From Streptomyces sp. NBC_01255 (GTDB lineage: Bacteria > Actinomycetota > Actinomycetes > Streptomycetales > Streptomycetaceae), in NCBI RefSeq assembly GCF_036226445.1, contig NZ_CP108474.1, positions 186,001 to 250,000 of the forward strand: 64,000 nucleotides of DNA, given 5' to 3'. The position numbers were made by a program, and so were the translations under genes. The notes below the pieces were generated by a model. The model worked only from the letters and a program-made list of their open reading frames with translations, searched no databases and was not told the origin of the DNA. Shown here piece after piece: positions 8,566-18,317 of this stretch (positions are counted from its first letter, which is position 1; each line of letters starts with the position of its first letter).

Positions 8566-8585
8566 GGGGACTTGCCGCAAGGCCC
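8566..8585 (+). promoter_or_regulatory. Rifamycin-associated element (RAE)-like site
   Basis: The sequence GGGGACTTGCCGCAAGGCCC differs from the 19-bp RAE that I recall as GGGGCTTGCGGCAAGGCCC by one inserted A and one G-to-C change. Its core CTTGC-C-GCAAG is symmetrical. It lies 54 bp upstream of the rifampicin-monooxygenase-like gene, which is where RAEs are found upstream of rifamycin-inactivating genes. Just upstream, TATAGCT (8554-8560) could be a -10 box. Confidence 0.75.
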
Positions 8586-8594
8586 GGGGCATGA

Positions 8595-10070
<1,476 letters not shown>

Positions 10071-10175
10071 GCGGAGCAGGTCGCACCCCCCTCACGTGAC
10101 GCGAGCCACACGGCCTGAGGGATGGCACGCCGTCGTGCGGGGGGTCGGATCGGCGGCAGTGGAACGTTAGCGCGA

Positions 10176-10203
10176 CGTCAGCGGGACGTGAGCACCGCTG
10201 ACG
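10176..10203. promoter_or_regulatory. Inverted repeat upstream of the CIS regulator
   Basis: Perfect 9-bp arms CGTCAGCGG / CCGCTGACG separated by 10 bp, in the 312-bp interval 10071-10382 between the Rox-like gene and the LuxR regulator. It is a plausible operator or promoter-proximal element for the CIS locus. The rest of the interval holds only the small leader ORF described next. Confidence 0.45.
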
Positions 10204-10269
10204 AGACTGGGAGGGACCACAGTGGCCGGCTCGCCGGCCATGGACCAGCACAACACAGGGGGCCCCACC

Positions 10270-10377
10270 ATGCGCGCCGACCAGCGGCCGCGAGACACCG
10301 GCATGCCCGTTTTAATCCCCGTGCCCGGGTGCCTGACCAGCCCCGGACCGTCACGGCGTGTGGGAAAGGGCTGGTAA
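10270..10377 (+). CDS. Possible 35-aa leader ORF with a TTA codon ahead of the CIS regulator
   Basis: A short ORF beginning MRADQRPRDTGM with AGGGGG seven bases before its ATG. It stops five bases before the GTG of the LuxR gene, and the ribosome site of that gene (GGGAAAGGG) lies inside it. Codon 15 (10312-10314) is TTA, the rare leucine codon that in Streptomyces is read by the bldA tRNA. If translated, it could couple LuxR expression to bldA and hence to development. It resembles no protein known to me, and it may be untranslated. Confidence 0.3.
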   Translation: MRADQRPRDTGMPVLIPVPGCLTSPGPSRRVGKGW

Positions 10378-10382
10378 CCGGA

Positions 10383-11033
10383 GTGCTCACCACGCGGGTG
10401 ACGGTGACCGTCCACGCATCCGATCCGCTCAGCAGGGCCGGGCTCATCAGCCACCTGCGGCACCAGCCGACCGTCGACTTCGTCCCCGAGCAGGACGACG
10501 GGAGCCGGGACTCCCCGGCGGTGGCCGTAATGCTGGCCGACCGGATCGACGAACCCACCACGGCCGAACTGCGGCGCCTGCTGCGCGGCAGGGACCAGCG
10601 CGTCGTCCTCGTCGCGCGGGAGCTGCGCGAACCCGACCTGCTCGCGGTGGTCGAGTACGGGGTGCGCGCCATCATCTGGCGGCACCAGGCGACCGAGCAG
10701 CGGCTGCTGAGCGCCGTGCACAGCGCGGCCCGCGGCGAGGGCGAGCTGCCGCCGGACCTGGTCAGCCGTCTGCTGAACCAGGTGGGGCGGCTCCAGCGGG
10801 CGACCACCGCGGGGACGGCCACCGGCGGGGCGGTGCCGCTCTTCGGGATGGCGCCGCGCGAGGTGGACGTCCTGCGGCTGCTCGCCGAGGGCCTGGACAC
10901 CCGGCAGATCAGCGAGAAGCTCGCGTACTCCGAGCGCACCGTCAAGAACATCCTGCACGCGCTGATGACGCGTCTCCAGCTCACGAACCGGGCGCATGCC
11001 GTCGCGTACGCGCTCCGCGAAGGCTACATCTGA
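10383..11033 (+). CDS. LuxR-family regulator of the contractile injection locus
   Basis: A 216-aa LuxR/NarL-like regulator. The C-terminal GerE-type helix-turn-helix occupies about residues 152-212 (MAPREVDVLRLLAEGLDTR to KNILHALMTRLQL). The N-terminal half has the size of a receiver domain but lacks a clear acidic pocket and phospho-acceptor aspartate, so it is probably an atypical or non-phosphorylated receiver. The longer frame starting at 10122 is rejected because its extra residues are frame noise; GTG 10383 is the first start before the conserved TTRVTVTVHASDPLSRAGL. Its TGA overlaps the ATG of the next CIS gene (TGATG). Regulators of this type border Streptomyces CIS loci, so it is the likely pathway-specific regulator. 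Confidence 0.85.
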   Translation: MLTTRVTVTVHASDPLSRAGLISHLRHQPTVDFVPEQDDGSRDSPAVAVMLADRIDEPTTAELRRLLRGRDQRVVLVARELREPDLLAVVEYGVRAIIWRHQATEQRLLSAVHSAARGEGELPPDLVSRLLNQVGRLQRATTAGTATGGAVPLFGMAPREVDVLRLLAEGLDTRQISEKLAYSERTVKNILHALMTRLQLTNRAHAVAYALREGYI

Positions 11034-11695
11034 TGATCCATGAGATCGACGAGTCACTGCGCCGGCTGCTCGCGCCCGCCGTCACGGGCGACGTCGCCTT
11101 CGACGCGCCGACCCGCGACTGGGCGGCGCGCCGCAACTCCCCCACGCTGAACGCCTATCTGTACGACATCCGGGAGGACGTGGCGCGGCGGGAACGCGGC
11201 GCCTACGCCGAGCGGGACGCCAACGGGATCGTGACGCGCAGGCGTCAGCCGCCGCGGTGGTTCCGGCTCTCGTACCTGGTGACCGCCTGGACGGCCCGGC
11301 CGGAGGACGAGCACCGGCTGCTTTCGGGCGCGCTGGCGCTGCTGCTCCCCCACGAGGTGCTGACCGGCGACGCGGTGCCGGAGTCGGTGCGGCCGATCAC
11401 CGAGTCCCTTCCGCTCTCCGTCGCGATGCCGCCCGCGGAGTCGCGGTCGCTGGCGGACATCTGGTCGGCGCTCGGCGGCGAACTCAAGCCCTCCCTGGAC
11501 GTCGTGATCAGCACGCCGTTCCCGGTCACGCCGGTGTACGAGGTGGCGCCACCGGTCACCGAGGGGGCGGAGCTCGTCGTCCGCGGGATCGACGGCATGC
11601 CCGGCGACTCCAGGCCCCGGATGATGCGGCGCTCGGTGACCACCGTGAGCACCGCGGTCACCGCCCGCGGCACGCACGACGAGAACGGGCGGTGA
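11033..11695 (+). CDS. DUF4255 / Pvc16-like tail terminator protein
   Basis: A 220-aa protein of the DUF4255 (Pvc16 N-terminal) family, which in extracellular and cytoplasmic contractile injection systems caps the distal end of the tube-sheath. It starts MIHEIDESLRRLLAP, and the family segment SPTLNAYLYDIREDVARRE and the beta-rich RWFRLSYLVTAWT follow. The ATG overlaps the LuxR stop by one base, and the AAA+ ATPase gene follows four bases after the stop, so the three form one transcription unit. The cap role is assigned from the family and not from features of this protein alone. Confidence 0.85.
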   Translation: MIHEIDESLRRLLAPAVTGDVAFDAPTRDWAARRNSPTLNAYLYDIREDVARRERGAYAERDANGIVTRRRQPPRWFRLSYLVTAWTARPEDEHRLLSGALALLLPHEVLTGDAVPESVRPITESLPLSVAMPPAESRSLADIWSALGGELKPSLDVVISTPFPVTPVYEVAPPVTEGAELVVRGIDGMPGDSRPRMMRRSVTTVSTAVTARGTHDENGR

Positions 11696-11699
11696 CGGC

Positions 11700-13724
11700 G
11701 TGCTGGAACTGATCGCCGCGCTGCGCACACGGGTCGCCGCGCTCGTGGACGCCCGCGCCGCCGGAGACCCCACGGCGGGCGATCCGCTGCGCGGCCTCTA
11801 CATCACCGAGGAGACGGCGCGCCGGATCGCGGCGGAGCCGGTGCGCACGGCGGGGGACGCGACGGGGGGCACAGCGGGGGGCGCGGCCGGGGGCGACGCC
11901 GCCGTCACGCCGCCGGACACCGGCGGTACGGACCGGCTCGCGGCGCTCACCCGGACCTTCGGTCTGTCCGCGCTCGACGCGCACGTCCTCGTCGCGGCGC
12001 TCGCGCCCGACGTGGACCGGGGCTTCGAGGCGCTGTACGGGTATCTCAATGACGACGTCGGACGGCGCCGTGCCACCGTGGCGCTCGCCCTCGACCTCGC
12101 CGGCACCGGTCCCTTCGACCCGGCTGCCCGGGACCGCTTCCACCCGGCCGCGCCGCTGCTCGCCGGAGGGTTGCTGGTCCTGGAGGACGAGGACCGGCCG
12201 CTGCCCGGGCGGGCGCTGCGCGTGCCGGAGCGTCTGGTGGCGCACCTGCTGGGCGACGACAGCCGCTTGGACGCGGAACTGCTCGGCGTCGGCGTGGAGT
12301 TGCTGCCGCCGACCGGCGCGGGCGAGGTACGGGCGGTTGATGTGCCCGTGACGCTCGGCGCGCGCGTCGCGGCCGCCGGGCCCGTCACCGTACACCTGCG
12401 GGAGCGTATGCCCGGTGCCGCCACCGATTCCGTCGTGGCCGCGCTGCGCGACGCCGGGCGGGCCGTGCTCCGGTACCGGCCGGAGTGTGTCGACGTACCG
12501 GCGGCGCGCGCCCTGCTGCGCGAGGCACGTCTGCGCGGTGCCGCCGTGGTCGTCGAGCCGCTTCCTTCACAACCCGGGCCATTGGTACGGGTGTTGGCCT
12601 CGGCCAGGGCCACGGTGGTCCTCGCGGGCACCGACGCGCCCGACCCGAGGTGGGCACCGGACGCGGAGCTGCTCGCGCTCGACGCCCCGGACGGAGCGGC
12701 GGGCCCCGGCGGCGACCTGTGGCACCACGAACTCGGCGCACGGGAGGGTGACTTCGATCTGGAGGAGGCCACGGCGCCGTACCGGCTCAGTGGTGACCAG
12801 GTCCGCCGGGCGGCTCGCTCGGCGCGGGCGCTCGCCGCGTTCGAGGGCACCGCGCCGACCCTCGCGCAGGTGCAGCGCAGCGCCCGGCTGGTCTCCGCGC
12901 CGCTCCTGGACAGCCATGCCCGGCGGATCCGGCCCGCCGTCGGACTCGCCGATCTCGTGCTGCCCGAGGAGCCGTTGGGGTTGCTGCACGAACTGACCGG
13001 GCGGGCCCGCAACCGGGACCGGGTGCTCGGCGAGTGGCGGCTGCGCACCGGCGGCGGACGCGGACGCGGCGTCGTCGCGCTGTTCGCCGGCGAATCGGGC
13101 ACCGGCAAGACGCTGGCCGCCGAGGTCGTCGCGGGTGAACTGGGCCTGGACCTCTATGTGGTGGACCTGTCGTCCGTGGTCGACAAGTACGTCGGCGAGA
13201 CGGAGAAGAACCTGGAACGGATCTTCGTCGAGGTGGACCGCACCGACTGCGTACTGCTCTTCGACGAGGCCGACGCGGTGTTCGGCAAGCGGTCGGAGGT
13301 GAAGAGCTCGCACGACCGGTACGCCAATCTGGAGAGCGCGTATCTGCTCCAGCGGCTCGAGTCGTTCGCCGGGATCGCGCTGCTCACGACCAACCTGCGG
13401 GCCAACATCGACGAGGCGTTCACCCGCCGGCTCGACCTGGTCGTGGACTTCCCGTTCCCGGACGCCGGGCAGCGGGTCGCGCTCTGGCACTCCTGTCTGG
13501 CGGGCACGCCGAAGGCCGAGGGCCTCGGTGAGGAGATCGCGCGCTGTGCGGCGGAGTTCGAGCTCGCGGGCGGTGCGATCCGGTCGGCGGCGGTGACGGC
13601 CGGGTACCTGGCGGCGGCGCGCGGCTCGGCCGTGACCGCGGACGACGTACGGGCCGGGGCGCGGCGCGAGTACGAGAAGGCGGGACGGCTGGTGCACGAC
13701 GCGGGCATGCCCTGGGCACCGTAG
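11700..13724 (+). CDS. AAA+ ATPase of the contractile injection system (Pvc15/Afp15-like)
   Basis: A 674-aa protein with an N-terminal non-conserved region and a C-terminal AAA+ domain: Walker A GESGTGKT at about residue 465, Walker B VLLFDEADAVFGKR near 518, and the arginine-finger-like NLRANIDEAFTRRLD. In contractile injection systems this ATPase acts in particle assembly or cargo loading in the cytoplasm. The GTG at 11700 lies four bases after the preceding stop. A long perfect hairpin at 13755-13790 ends the unit. The N-terminal two-thirds is arginine- and alanine-rich and recognisable only by position. Confidence 0.88.
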   Translation: MLELIAALRTRVAALVDARAAGDPTAGDPLRGLYITEETARRIAAEPVRTAGDATGGTAGGAAGGDAAVTPPDTGGTDRLAALTRTFGLSALDAHVLVAALAPDVDRGFEALYGYLNDDVGRRRATVALALDLAGTGPFDPAARDRFHPAAPLLAGGLLVLEDEDRPLPGRALRVPERLVAHLLGDDSRLDAELLGVGVELLPPTGAGEVRAVDVPVTLGARVAAAGPVTVHLRERMPGAATDSVVAALRDAGRAVLRYRPECVDVPAARALLREARLRGAAVVVEPLPSQPGPLVRVLASARATVVLAGTDAPDPRWAPDAELLALDAPDGAAGPGGDLWHHELGAREGDFDLEEATAPYRLSGDQVRRAARSARALAAFEGTAPTLAQVQRSARLVSAPLLDSHARRIRPAVGLADLVLPEEPLGLLHELTGRARNRDRVLGEWRLRTGGGRGRGVVALFAGESGTGKTLAAEVVAGELGLDLYVVDLSSVVDKYVGETEKNLERIFVEVDRTDCVLLFDEADAVFGKRSEVKSSHDRYANLESAYLLQRLESFAGIALLTTNLRANIDEAFTRRLDLVVDFPFPDAGQRVALWHSCLAGTPKAEGLGEEIARCAAEFELAGGAIRSAAVTAGYLAAARGSAVTADDVRAGARREYEKAGRLVHDAGMPWAP

Positions 13725-13754
13725 GAGCGTGGGGGGAGCGTCCCCTGAGACCTT

Positions 13755-13790
13755 GTCGAGGGGGCCACCCGTGCGGGTGGCCCCCTCGAC
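13755..13790. terminator. Bidirectional terminator between ATPase and membrane-protein genes
   Basis: Perfect 16-bp stem GTCGAGGGGGCCACCC / GGGTGGCCCCCTCGAC with the tetraloop GTGC, between two convergent genes. Confidence 0.85.
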
Positions 13791-13815
13791 GCGTTCACGT
13801 CCCTCGCCCGTCAGC

Positions 13816-15525
13816 TCACCTCTTCACGCTGCCGCCGACCATCTTCTTGAGAGTGTCCGAGTTGACGGTCCCGGTGGCCGGGAGCCCGACGGCCGACTGG
13901 TACTGCTTGATGTGGTCGGCGACTTGGGTGCTATACTTGCTGGTCTTGTCCCGCTTCTCGCGGAAGTGGTCGATGCCGTACTGGGCGTTGGTGCGCGCCA
14001 TGACCATGTCGCCCTCGTCGAAGCCACGGTTGATCGCCCACCAGAAGGCCGCCATGAGCTGGGTGGTCTGCCAGGTCGTGGTGCCGGGCTTCACCGAGTC
14101 GACGGTGATCCCCTGGGCCCACAGAGAGGTGAGGGTGGCCCGGCCGAGCTCTCCCTCCGTGTCGGTGTGGAAGATCGCGGCGGAGTTCTTCCCCTTGTTC
14201 TCACCGTCCGAGACGACCACCTTCTGGTAACAGACGAGGGAGTCACGGGTCCGCCCGTCGATCACTCCCCTGGTCCACCCCGGCTTGAGGTCGCAGGCGT
14301 TGTCGAGGGCGGCCAGTCGCTCCTGGGCGAACTCGACGACGATCTCCGGTGCGTCCCCCATGCGCCACGGGGGTTCGTTCCTCACCGGGGCGGGCGGGGG
14401 CGTGGTCTGCTTGTTCCCGCCGTCGCCGGTGCCCGGTCCTGGTGCGGTGATCTCGCCGCCGTCCTGCACGGGCTGGGTCGGTGCGCTTTCCTGGGGTTCG
14501 GCTTCGATCGTTTCGCCGTCCGAATTGCCGCCTCCTCCGGCACCGCCTCCTCCTCCGCCGCCGCCGTCATTCCCGCCATCTCCGCCGCCCCCACCGCCGT
14601 CTCCGCCGGCGGGCGGCGGTGCCGCCCCGTCCGTGGGGGGCGGGGCGCCGCCGGACTCGTTTCCGCCGGCGGGCGGTCCTCCGGTCTCGCCGGGCGGCGG
14701 GGGTGCCTCGGGGAGCGCGTCCCCGCTGCCCTGCGGCGCGGGCCTGGGCGCGCCCGTCGCCTGGATCTCCTTGGCCGCGCTGACGATCTTCGGCGAGAAG
14801 TTGAACCAGAGCACGATGAAGGCGATCACGGCGGTCAGCAGGAGTCCGCCCGCCACCACCAGCCAGTTCCCCAGGACGGGACGCTGGTCGAACGTGGCGT
14901 CGAGGTCGAGGGCGGTGTCGTCGCCCGCGCGCCGCACGGACACGGTGAAGCGGTGCGACTCCTCGGCGCCGGTCCACCGCACGGCCTGCGGCCGGACCAC
15001 GAGCTCGCCGAAGGCGGCGCGGCCCGGGGCGATCTGCACGGCGTTGGGCCGTACGTCGAAGGTGAGGCGGTTCGTGTCGTCGCGGGCCACGAGGGACGCG
15101 GTCAGCGGAGTGTTGCCGAGGTTGTCCACGGCGATCCGGGCCCGGCCGCGGAAGCGGCCGATGAGCGCGGGCGGCAGCAGTTCGGCGCGCGTCTCGGTGA
15201 AGGGCGTGAGGGTCAGCCGGCCCTCCACCACGTCCCGGGCGCCGGTGTTCTCCCGGGGGTCGACACGGATGCCGTACGCGACGGGTCCGGCCTCCACATC
15301 CGAGGAGCGGGGCGGGGCGAACGAGATCTCGGCGGTCCCCTCGCTGCCCGGATAGAGGCGGAGGACGTCCGGCTCCACCCGGGCCCAGCCCGAGGGTTTG
15401 CCGACGAGCGAAAGCCGGTACTCCTCGACGGTATCCCCGGTGTTGCGTACCCGCAGGCGGGCGGAGGTCCGGGCCCCTGGCTCGACGGTCACATCGGCCG
15501 GGTCCAGAGAGGTCCACATGGTCAT
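13816..15525 (-). CDS. Membrane-anchored CIS-associated protein with peptidoglycan-binding-type domain (CisA-like)
   Basis: A 569-aa single-span membrane protein on the opposite strand inside the CIS locus. Residues 1-215 have no signal peptide and consist of beta-rich segments of the type TVEPGARTSARLRVRNTGDT, apparently cytosolic. One transmembrane helix lies at about 220-241 (WLVVAGGLLLTAVIAFIVLW). Then comes a Pro/Gly-rich linker (about 258-385) and a C-terminal domain ending in a peptidoglycan-binding-like repeat (HIKQYQSAVGLPATGTVNSDTLKKMVGG). I recall a conserved membrane protein, called CisA, in Streptomyces CIS loci that links the cytoplasmic particle to the membrane and cell death; the layout here fits, but identity is by architecture and position. 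ATG 15525 has no strong ribosome site. It is divergent from the sheath gene. Confidence 0.75.
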   Translation of the reverse strand: MTMWTSLDPADVTVEPGARTSARLRVRNTGDTVEEYRLSLVGKPSGWARVEPDVLRLYPGSEGTAEISFAPPRSSDVEAGPVAYGIRVDPRENTGARDVVEGRLTLTPFTETRAELLPPALIGRFRGRARIAVDNLGNTPLTASLVARDDTNRLTFDVRPNAVQIAPGRAAFGELVVRPQAVRWTGAEESHRFTVSVRRAGDDTALDLDATFDQRPVLGNWLVVAGGLLLTAVIAFIVLWFNFSPKIVSAAKEIQATGAPRPAPQGSGDALPEAPPPPGETGGPPAGGNESGGAPPPTDGAAPPPAGGDGGGGGGDGGNDGGGGGGGGAGGGGNSDGETIEAEPQESAPTQPVQDGGEITAPGPGTGDGGNKQTTPPPAPVRNEPPWRMGDAPEIVVEFAQERLAALDNACDLKPGWTRGVIDGRTRDSLVCYQKVVVSDGENKGKNSAAIFHTDTEGELGRATLTSLWAQGITVDSVKPGTTTWQTTQLMAAFWWAINRGFDEGDMVMARTNAQYGIDHFREKRDKTSKYSTQVADHIKQYQSAVGLPATGTVNSDTLKKMVGGSVKR

Positions 15526-15560
15526 GGGCGAAGGCTAGGGGGGCGAGTGCGGTGCGCGGC

Positions 15561-15646
15561 TGCCCGAAAGTCCCTGTTCGCGGGCAGGATCGCGTGCCCG
15601 CGCCGCCCCCTGGGCCGGCCCTTCGGGCACGGGACTTTCGGGCACG
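15561..15646. promoter_or_regulatory. Inverted and direct repeats in the divergent sheath/membrane-protein promoter
   Basis: A perfect 14-bp inverted pair, TGCCCGAAAGTCCC (15561-15574) and GGGACTTTCGGGCA (15631-15644), flanks 56 bp. The right arm contains the second of two direct copies of TTCGGGCACG (15622-15631 and 15637-15646, 15 bp apart). It lies midway between the divergent CisA-like and sheath genes, so it probably carries binding sites for a regulator that coordinates both, perhaps the LuxR protein at the locus start. Confidence 0.55.
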
Positions 15647-15774
15647 TTCTCCTGCCCTCGTGCCCGCCCGTTCATTCCTCCCGCGAGGGACGGTCTTCAG
15701 GGGAGAGTCGGCCGTGTCGGAGCGCCGCGACAACGCCGATGCCGACCGACCCCACCAGCGAGGAGCAACCGACC

Positions 15775-17355
15775 GTGCCCACCTACCTGTCCCCCGGCGT
15801 CTACGTCGAGGAAGTCGCCAGCGGCTCCCGTCCCATCGAGGGCGTCGGGACCTCCGTCGCCGCGTTCGTCGGCCTCTCGCCCGTCGGACCGCTCAACGAG
15901 CCGGTGCTCGTCACCAACTGGTCGCAGTACGTGGCCTCGTTCGGCGACTTCACGGACGGGTACTACCTCGCCCACTCCGTCTACGGGTTCTTCAACAACG
16001 GCGGCACCGCGGCCTACGTCGTGCGCGTCGGCGGCGGGGACGCGCTGGGCGCCACGCAGGCCATCGGGACCGCCGCACCCGCCGAGCCGCGGCTCGTCCC
16101 CGGCGAGGCCGTCGCGCTCGGCGCGTTCCGGGTCGCGGCGATCGCCGCCGGCTCGGAGGCGGGCGGATCGCTCACGGTCGAGGTGCAGGACGTCGAGGGC
16201 GACGCCGAGCGCTTCAAGCTGGTCGTCAAGGACGGCGAGAAGGTCGTGGAGAGCTTCGACGCCTCCGCGAAGAAGAGCGCCCGCAACTTCGTCGTGGCGC
16301 AGGTCAAGCAGCGCTCCAAGACCATCGTCCTGGAGGAGGCCGCCGCCGGCGGGCAGCTCGTCCGGCCCGACGCGCAGGCCGTGACGCTCGCTCCGCCCGC
16401 GCAGCTTCCGGCACCGGTCGCGGCGGCGACCAGCACGTCCGCCGCGCTGGAGTCCGGGCAGTTCATCGGCGATTCGGCCGACCGCACCGGCTTCGGCGGC
16501 CTGGAGGCGTACGACGAGATCAACATGGTCGCCGTGCCCGACCTGATGGCCGCCTACCAGCAGGGGCTCATCGACCTGGAGCAGGTCAAGGCCGTCCAGC
16601 TCGGCCTGATCGCGCACTGCGAGCTGATGGGCGACCGGATGGCGATCCTCGACCCGCCGCCCGCCCTCAACGCCCGCGACATCCGCACCTGGCGCCAGGA
16701 GACCGCCGGTTACGACTCGCGGTACGCGGCCCTCTACTACCCGTGGATCAAGTCGTTCGACCCGGCGACCGGCCAGACCCGTACGGTTCCGCCGTCCGGC
16801 CACATGGCCGGTGTGTGGGCCCGCAACGACTCCGAGCGCGGTGTCCACAAGGCCCCCGCCAACGAGATCGTGCGCGGCGCGGTCGACCTGGAGCTGCAGA
16901 TCACGCGCGGCGAGCAGGACCTGCTCAACCCGATCGGCGTGAACTGCATCCGCGCGTTCCCGGGCCGCGGGATCCGGGTGTGGGGCGCGCGGACGCTGGC
17001 CTCCGATCCGGCCTGGCGTTACCTGAACGTCCGCCGCTACTTCAACTACCTCGAGGAGTCCATCCTCGTCGGTACGCAGTGGGTCGTCTTCGAGCCCAAC
17101 GACCAGTCGCTGTGGGCGCGGATCCGCCGCAACATCTCGGCCTTCCTCGTCAACGAGTGGCGTCAGGGAGCCCTGTTCGGCCAGCGGGCCGAGGACGCCT
17201 TCTACGTGAAGTGCGACGCCGAGACCAACCCCCCGGAGTCGGTCGACCTCGGCCGGGTCGTGTGCGAGATCGGCATCGCGCCCGTGAAGCCCGCCGAGTT
17301 CGTGGTCTTCCGCCTCGCGCAGTTCCAGGGCGGTGGCGGCGACCTGGAGGAGTAG
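15775..17355 (+). CDS. Contractile tail sheath protein
   Basis: A 526-aa phage-tail sheath subunit. It polymerises around the inner tube and contracts to drive the spike. The N-terminus has the sheath signature TYLSPGVYVEEVASGSRPIEGVGTSVAAFVG with the inter-subunit arm. The C-terminal phage_sheath domain is clear (NVRRYFNYLEESILVGTQW and WRQGALFGQRAEDAFYVKC). The middle insertion (about 100-230) is the surface domain. The very long frame starting at 13729 is a shadow; GTG 15775 with AGGAG nine bases upstream gives the conserved PTYLSPGVYVEE start. It is the first gene of the main structural operon, followed 99 bp later by the tube gene. Confidence 0.95.
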   Translation: MPTYLSPGVYVEEVASGSRPIEGVGTSVAAFVGLSPVGPLNEPVLVTNWSQYVASFGDFTDGYYLAHSVYGFFNNGGTAAYVVRVGGGDALGATQAIGTAAPAEPRLVPGEAVALGAFRVAAIAAGSEAGGSLTVEVQDVEGDAERFKLVVKDGEKVVESFDASAKKSARNFVVAQVKQRSKTIVLEEAAAGGQLVRPDAQAVTLAPPAQLPAPVAAATSTSAALESGQFIGDSADRTGFGGLEAYDEINMVAVPDLMAAYQQGLIDLEQVKAVQLGLIAHCELMGDRMAILDPPPALNARDIRTWRQETAGYDSRYAALYYPWIKSFDPATGQTRTVPPSGHMAGVWARNDSERGVHKAPANEIVRGAVDLELQITRGEQDLLNPIGVNCIRAFPGRGIRVWGARTLASDPAWRYLNVRRYFNYLEESILVGTQWVVFEPNDQSLWARIRRNISAFLVNEWRQGALFGQRAEDAFYVKCDAETNPPESVDLGRVVCEIGIAPVKPAEFVVFRLAQFQGGGGDLEE

Positions 17356-17454
17356 GCCCCTGGCCCCCTCAGCTCGCCCTGAGCGCCCCCTCCGCGCCGC
17401 TTCACCGCACGACCCCCGAGCCAGCCCCCGCCACACGAACAGGAGTGATCCCCC

Positions 17455-17898
17455 ATGTCCCTCGACACCGGTGACGCCCTCACTACCCACAATTTCGGCC
17501 TGCAGATCGACGGCGTGATGGTCGAGACCCTCCAGGAGATCAGCGGCCTCTCGATGGAGCAGGACGTCATCGAGTTCCAGCAGGTCTCGGCGGACGGCAA
17601 GCCGATGATCAAGAAGCTCCCCGGCGTGAAGAAGGCCGGCGAGTGCACGGTGACCCGCGGTGCGACGCAGTCCGCCGCCTTCACCGAGTGGATCGCGTCG
17701 TCCATCGCCGGCGACATGGGCGCGGCACGCAAGGACGCGTCCATCATCTTCCTCGACTACCAGCTCAGCGAGGTGAAGCGCTACAACCTGCGCAACGCCT
17801 GGTGCACCAAGGTGGAGTTGAGCGCGACCAAGGCCGGTGACGCGGCGGCCCTGACCGAGCAGGTCACCATCACCTTCGAAGAGCTGACGCTCGGCTGA
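17455..17898 (+). CDS. Inner tube protein (T4 gp19-like)
   Basis: A 147-aa tail-tube subunit of the T4 gp19-like family, forming stacked hexameric rings inside the sheath. Visible family features are HNFGLQIDGVMVETLQEISG, the QDVIEFQQVSADGKPMIKKLPG loop and the terminal beta strand EQVTITFEELTLG. AGGAG lies 9 bases before the ATG. Its stop overlaps the start of the next small gene. It is the major tube candidate because it directly follows the sheath; a second, divergent tube-like protein is encoded at 21451-21888. Confidence 0.93.
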   Translation: MSLDTGDALTTHNFGLQIDGVMVETLQEISGLSMEQDVIEFQQVSADGKPMIKKLPGVKKAGECTVTRGATQSAAFTEWIASSIAGDMGAARKDASIIFLDYQLSEVKRYNLRNAWCTKVELSATKAGDAAALTEQVTITFEELTLG

Positions 17899-18317
17899 TG
17901 CGACGCGAGGGATCGGCGGGTACGCCACAGCACCGCCAACAGGAGCCTCTCCGTACGGAGTTCGCGTTCGAACTGCCGCGCGGGTTCGTCGACGAGGCGG
18001 GCACGGTGCACCGCAACGGGGCGATGCGGCTGGCCACGGCACGGGACGAGCTGCTCCCGCTGCGTGACATCCGGGTCCGCGAGAACCCGGCGTACCTGTC
18101 CGTGGTGCTGCTCGGCCGGGTCATCACCCGGCTGGGCACGCTCCCGTCGGTCCACGACGGGACGGTGGAGAACATGTTCGCCTCCGACCTCGCGTTCCTC
18201 CAGGACTTCTACCGGCAGATCAACGCCGAGGGCCACACCAGGGCCGCCGTCGCCTGCCCGCACTGCGAGGAGTCCTTCGAGGTCGAGCTGGCCGGGAGCC
18301 GCCTGGGGGAATCGTGA
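17898..18317 (+). CDS. Tail assembly protein (gp41/chaperone-like)
   Basis: A 139-aa protein resembling phage tail assembly chaperones of the gp41/T4-type family: RTEFAFELPRGFVDEAGTVHRNGAMRLATA, then AYLSVVLLGRVITRLG, and a C-terminal CPHCEES cysteine pair that could bind zinc. The ATG overlaps the tube stop (TGATG) and the stop overlaps the next 50-codon gene. It sits between the tube and the tape-measure position, where tail assembly chaperones are normally encoded. It is probably an assembly factor, absent from the finished particle. Confidence 0.75.
   Translation: MRREGSAGTPQHRQQEPLRTEFAFELPRGFVDEAGTVHRNGAMRLATARDELLPLRDIRVRENPAYLSVVLLGRVITRLGTLPSVHDGTVENMFASDLAFLQDFYRQINAEGHTRAAVACPHCEESFEVELAGSRLGES

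Noticed and set aside
10122..10382. N-terminal extension of the LuxR regulator
   Set aside because: The extra residues have no domain character, the region holds an inverted repeat and a separate small ORF, and the receiver-like domain starts at GTG 10383.
13729..17355. A single 1208-codon open frame across the CIS promoter and sheath gene
   Set aside because: Only the part from 15775 matches a sheath protein; the first 682 codons are antisense to the membrane-protein gene and run through a promoter region.
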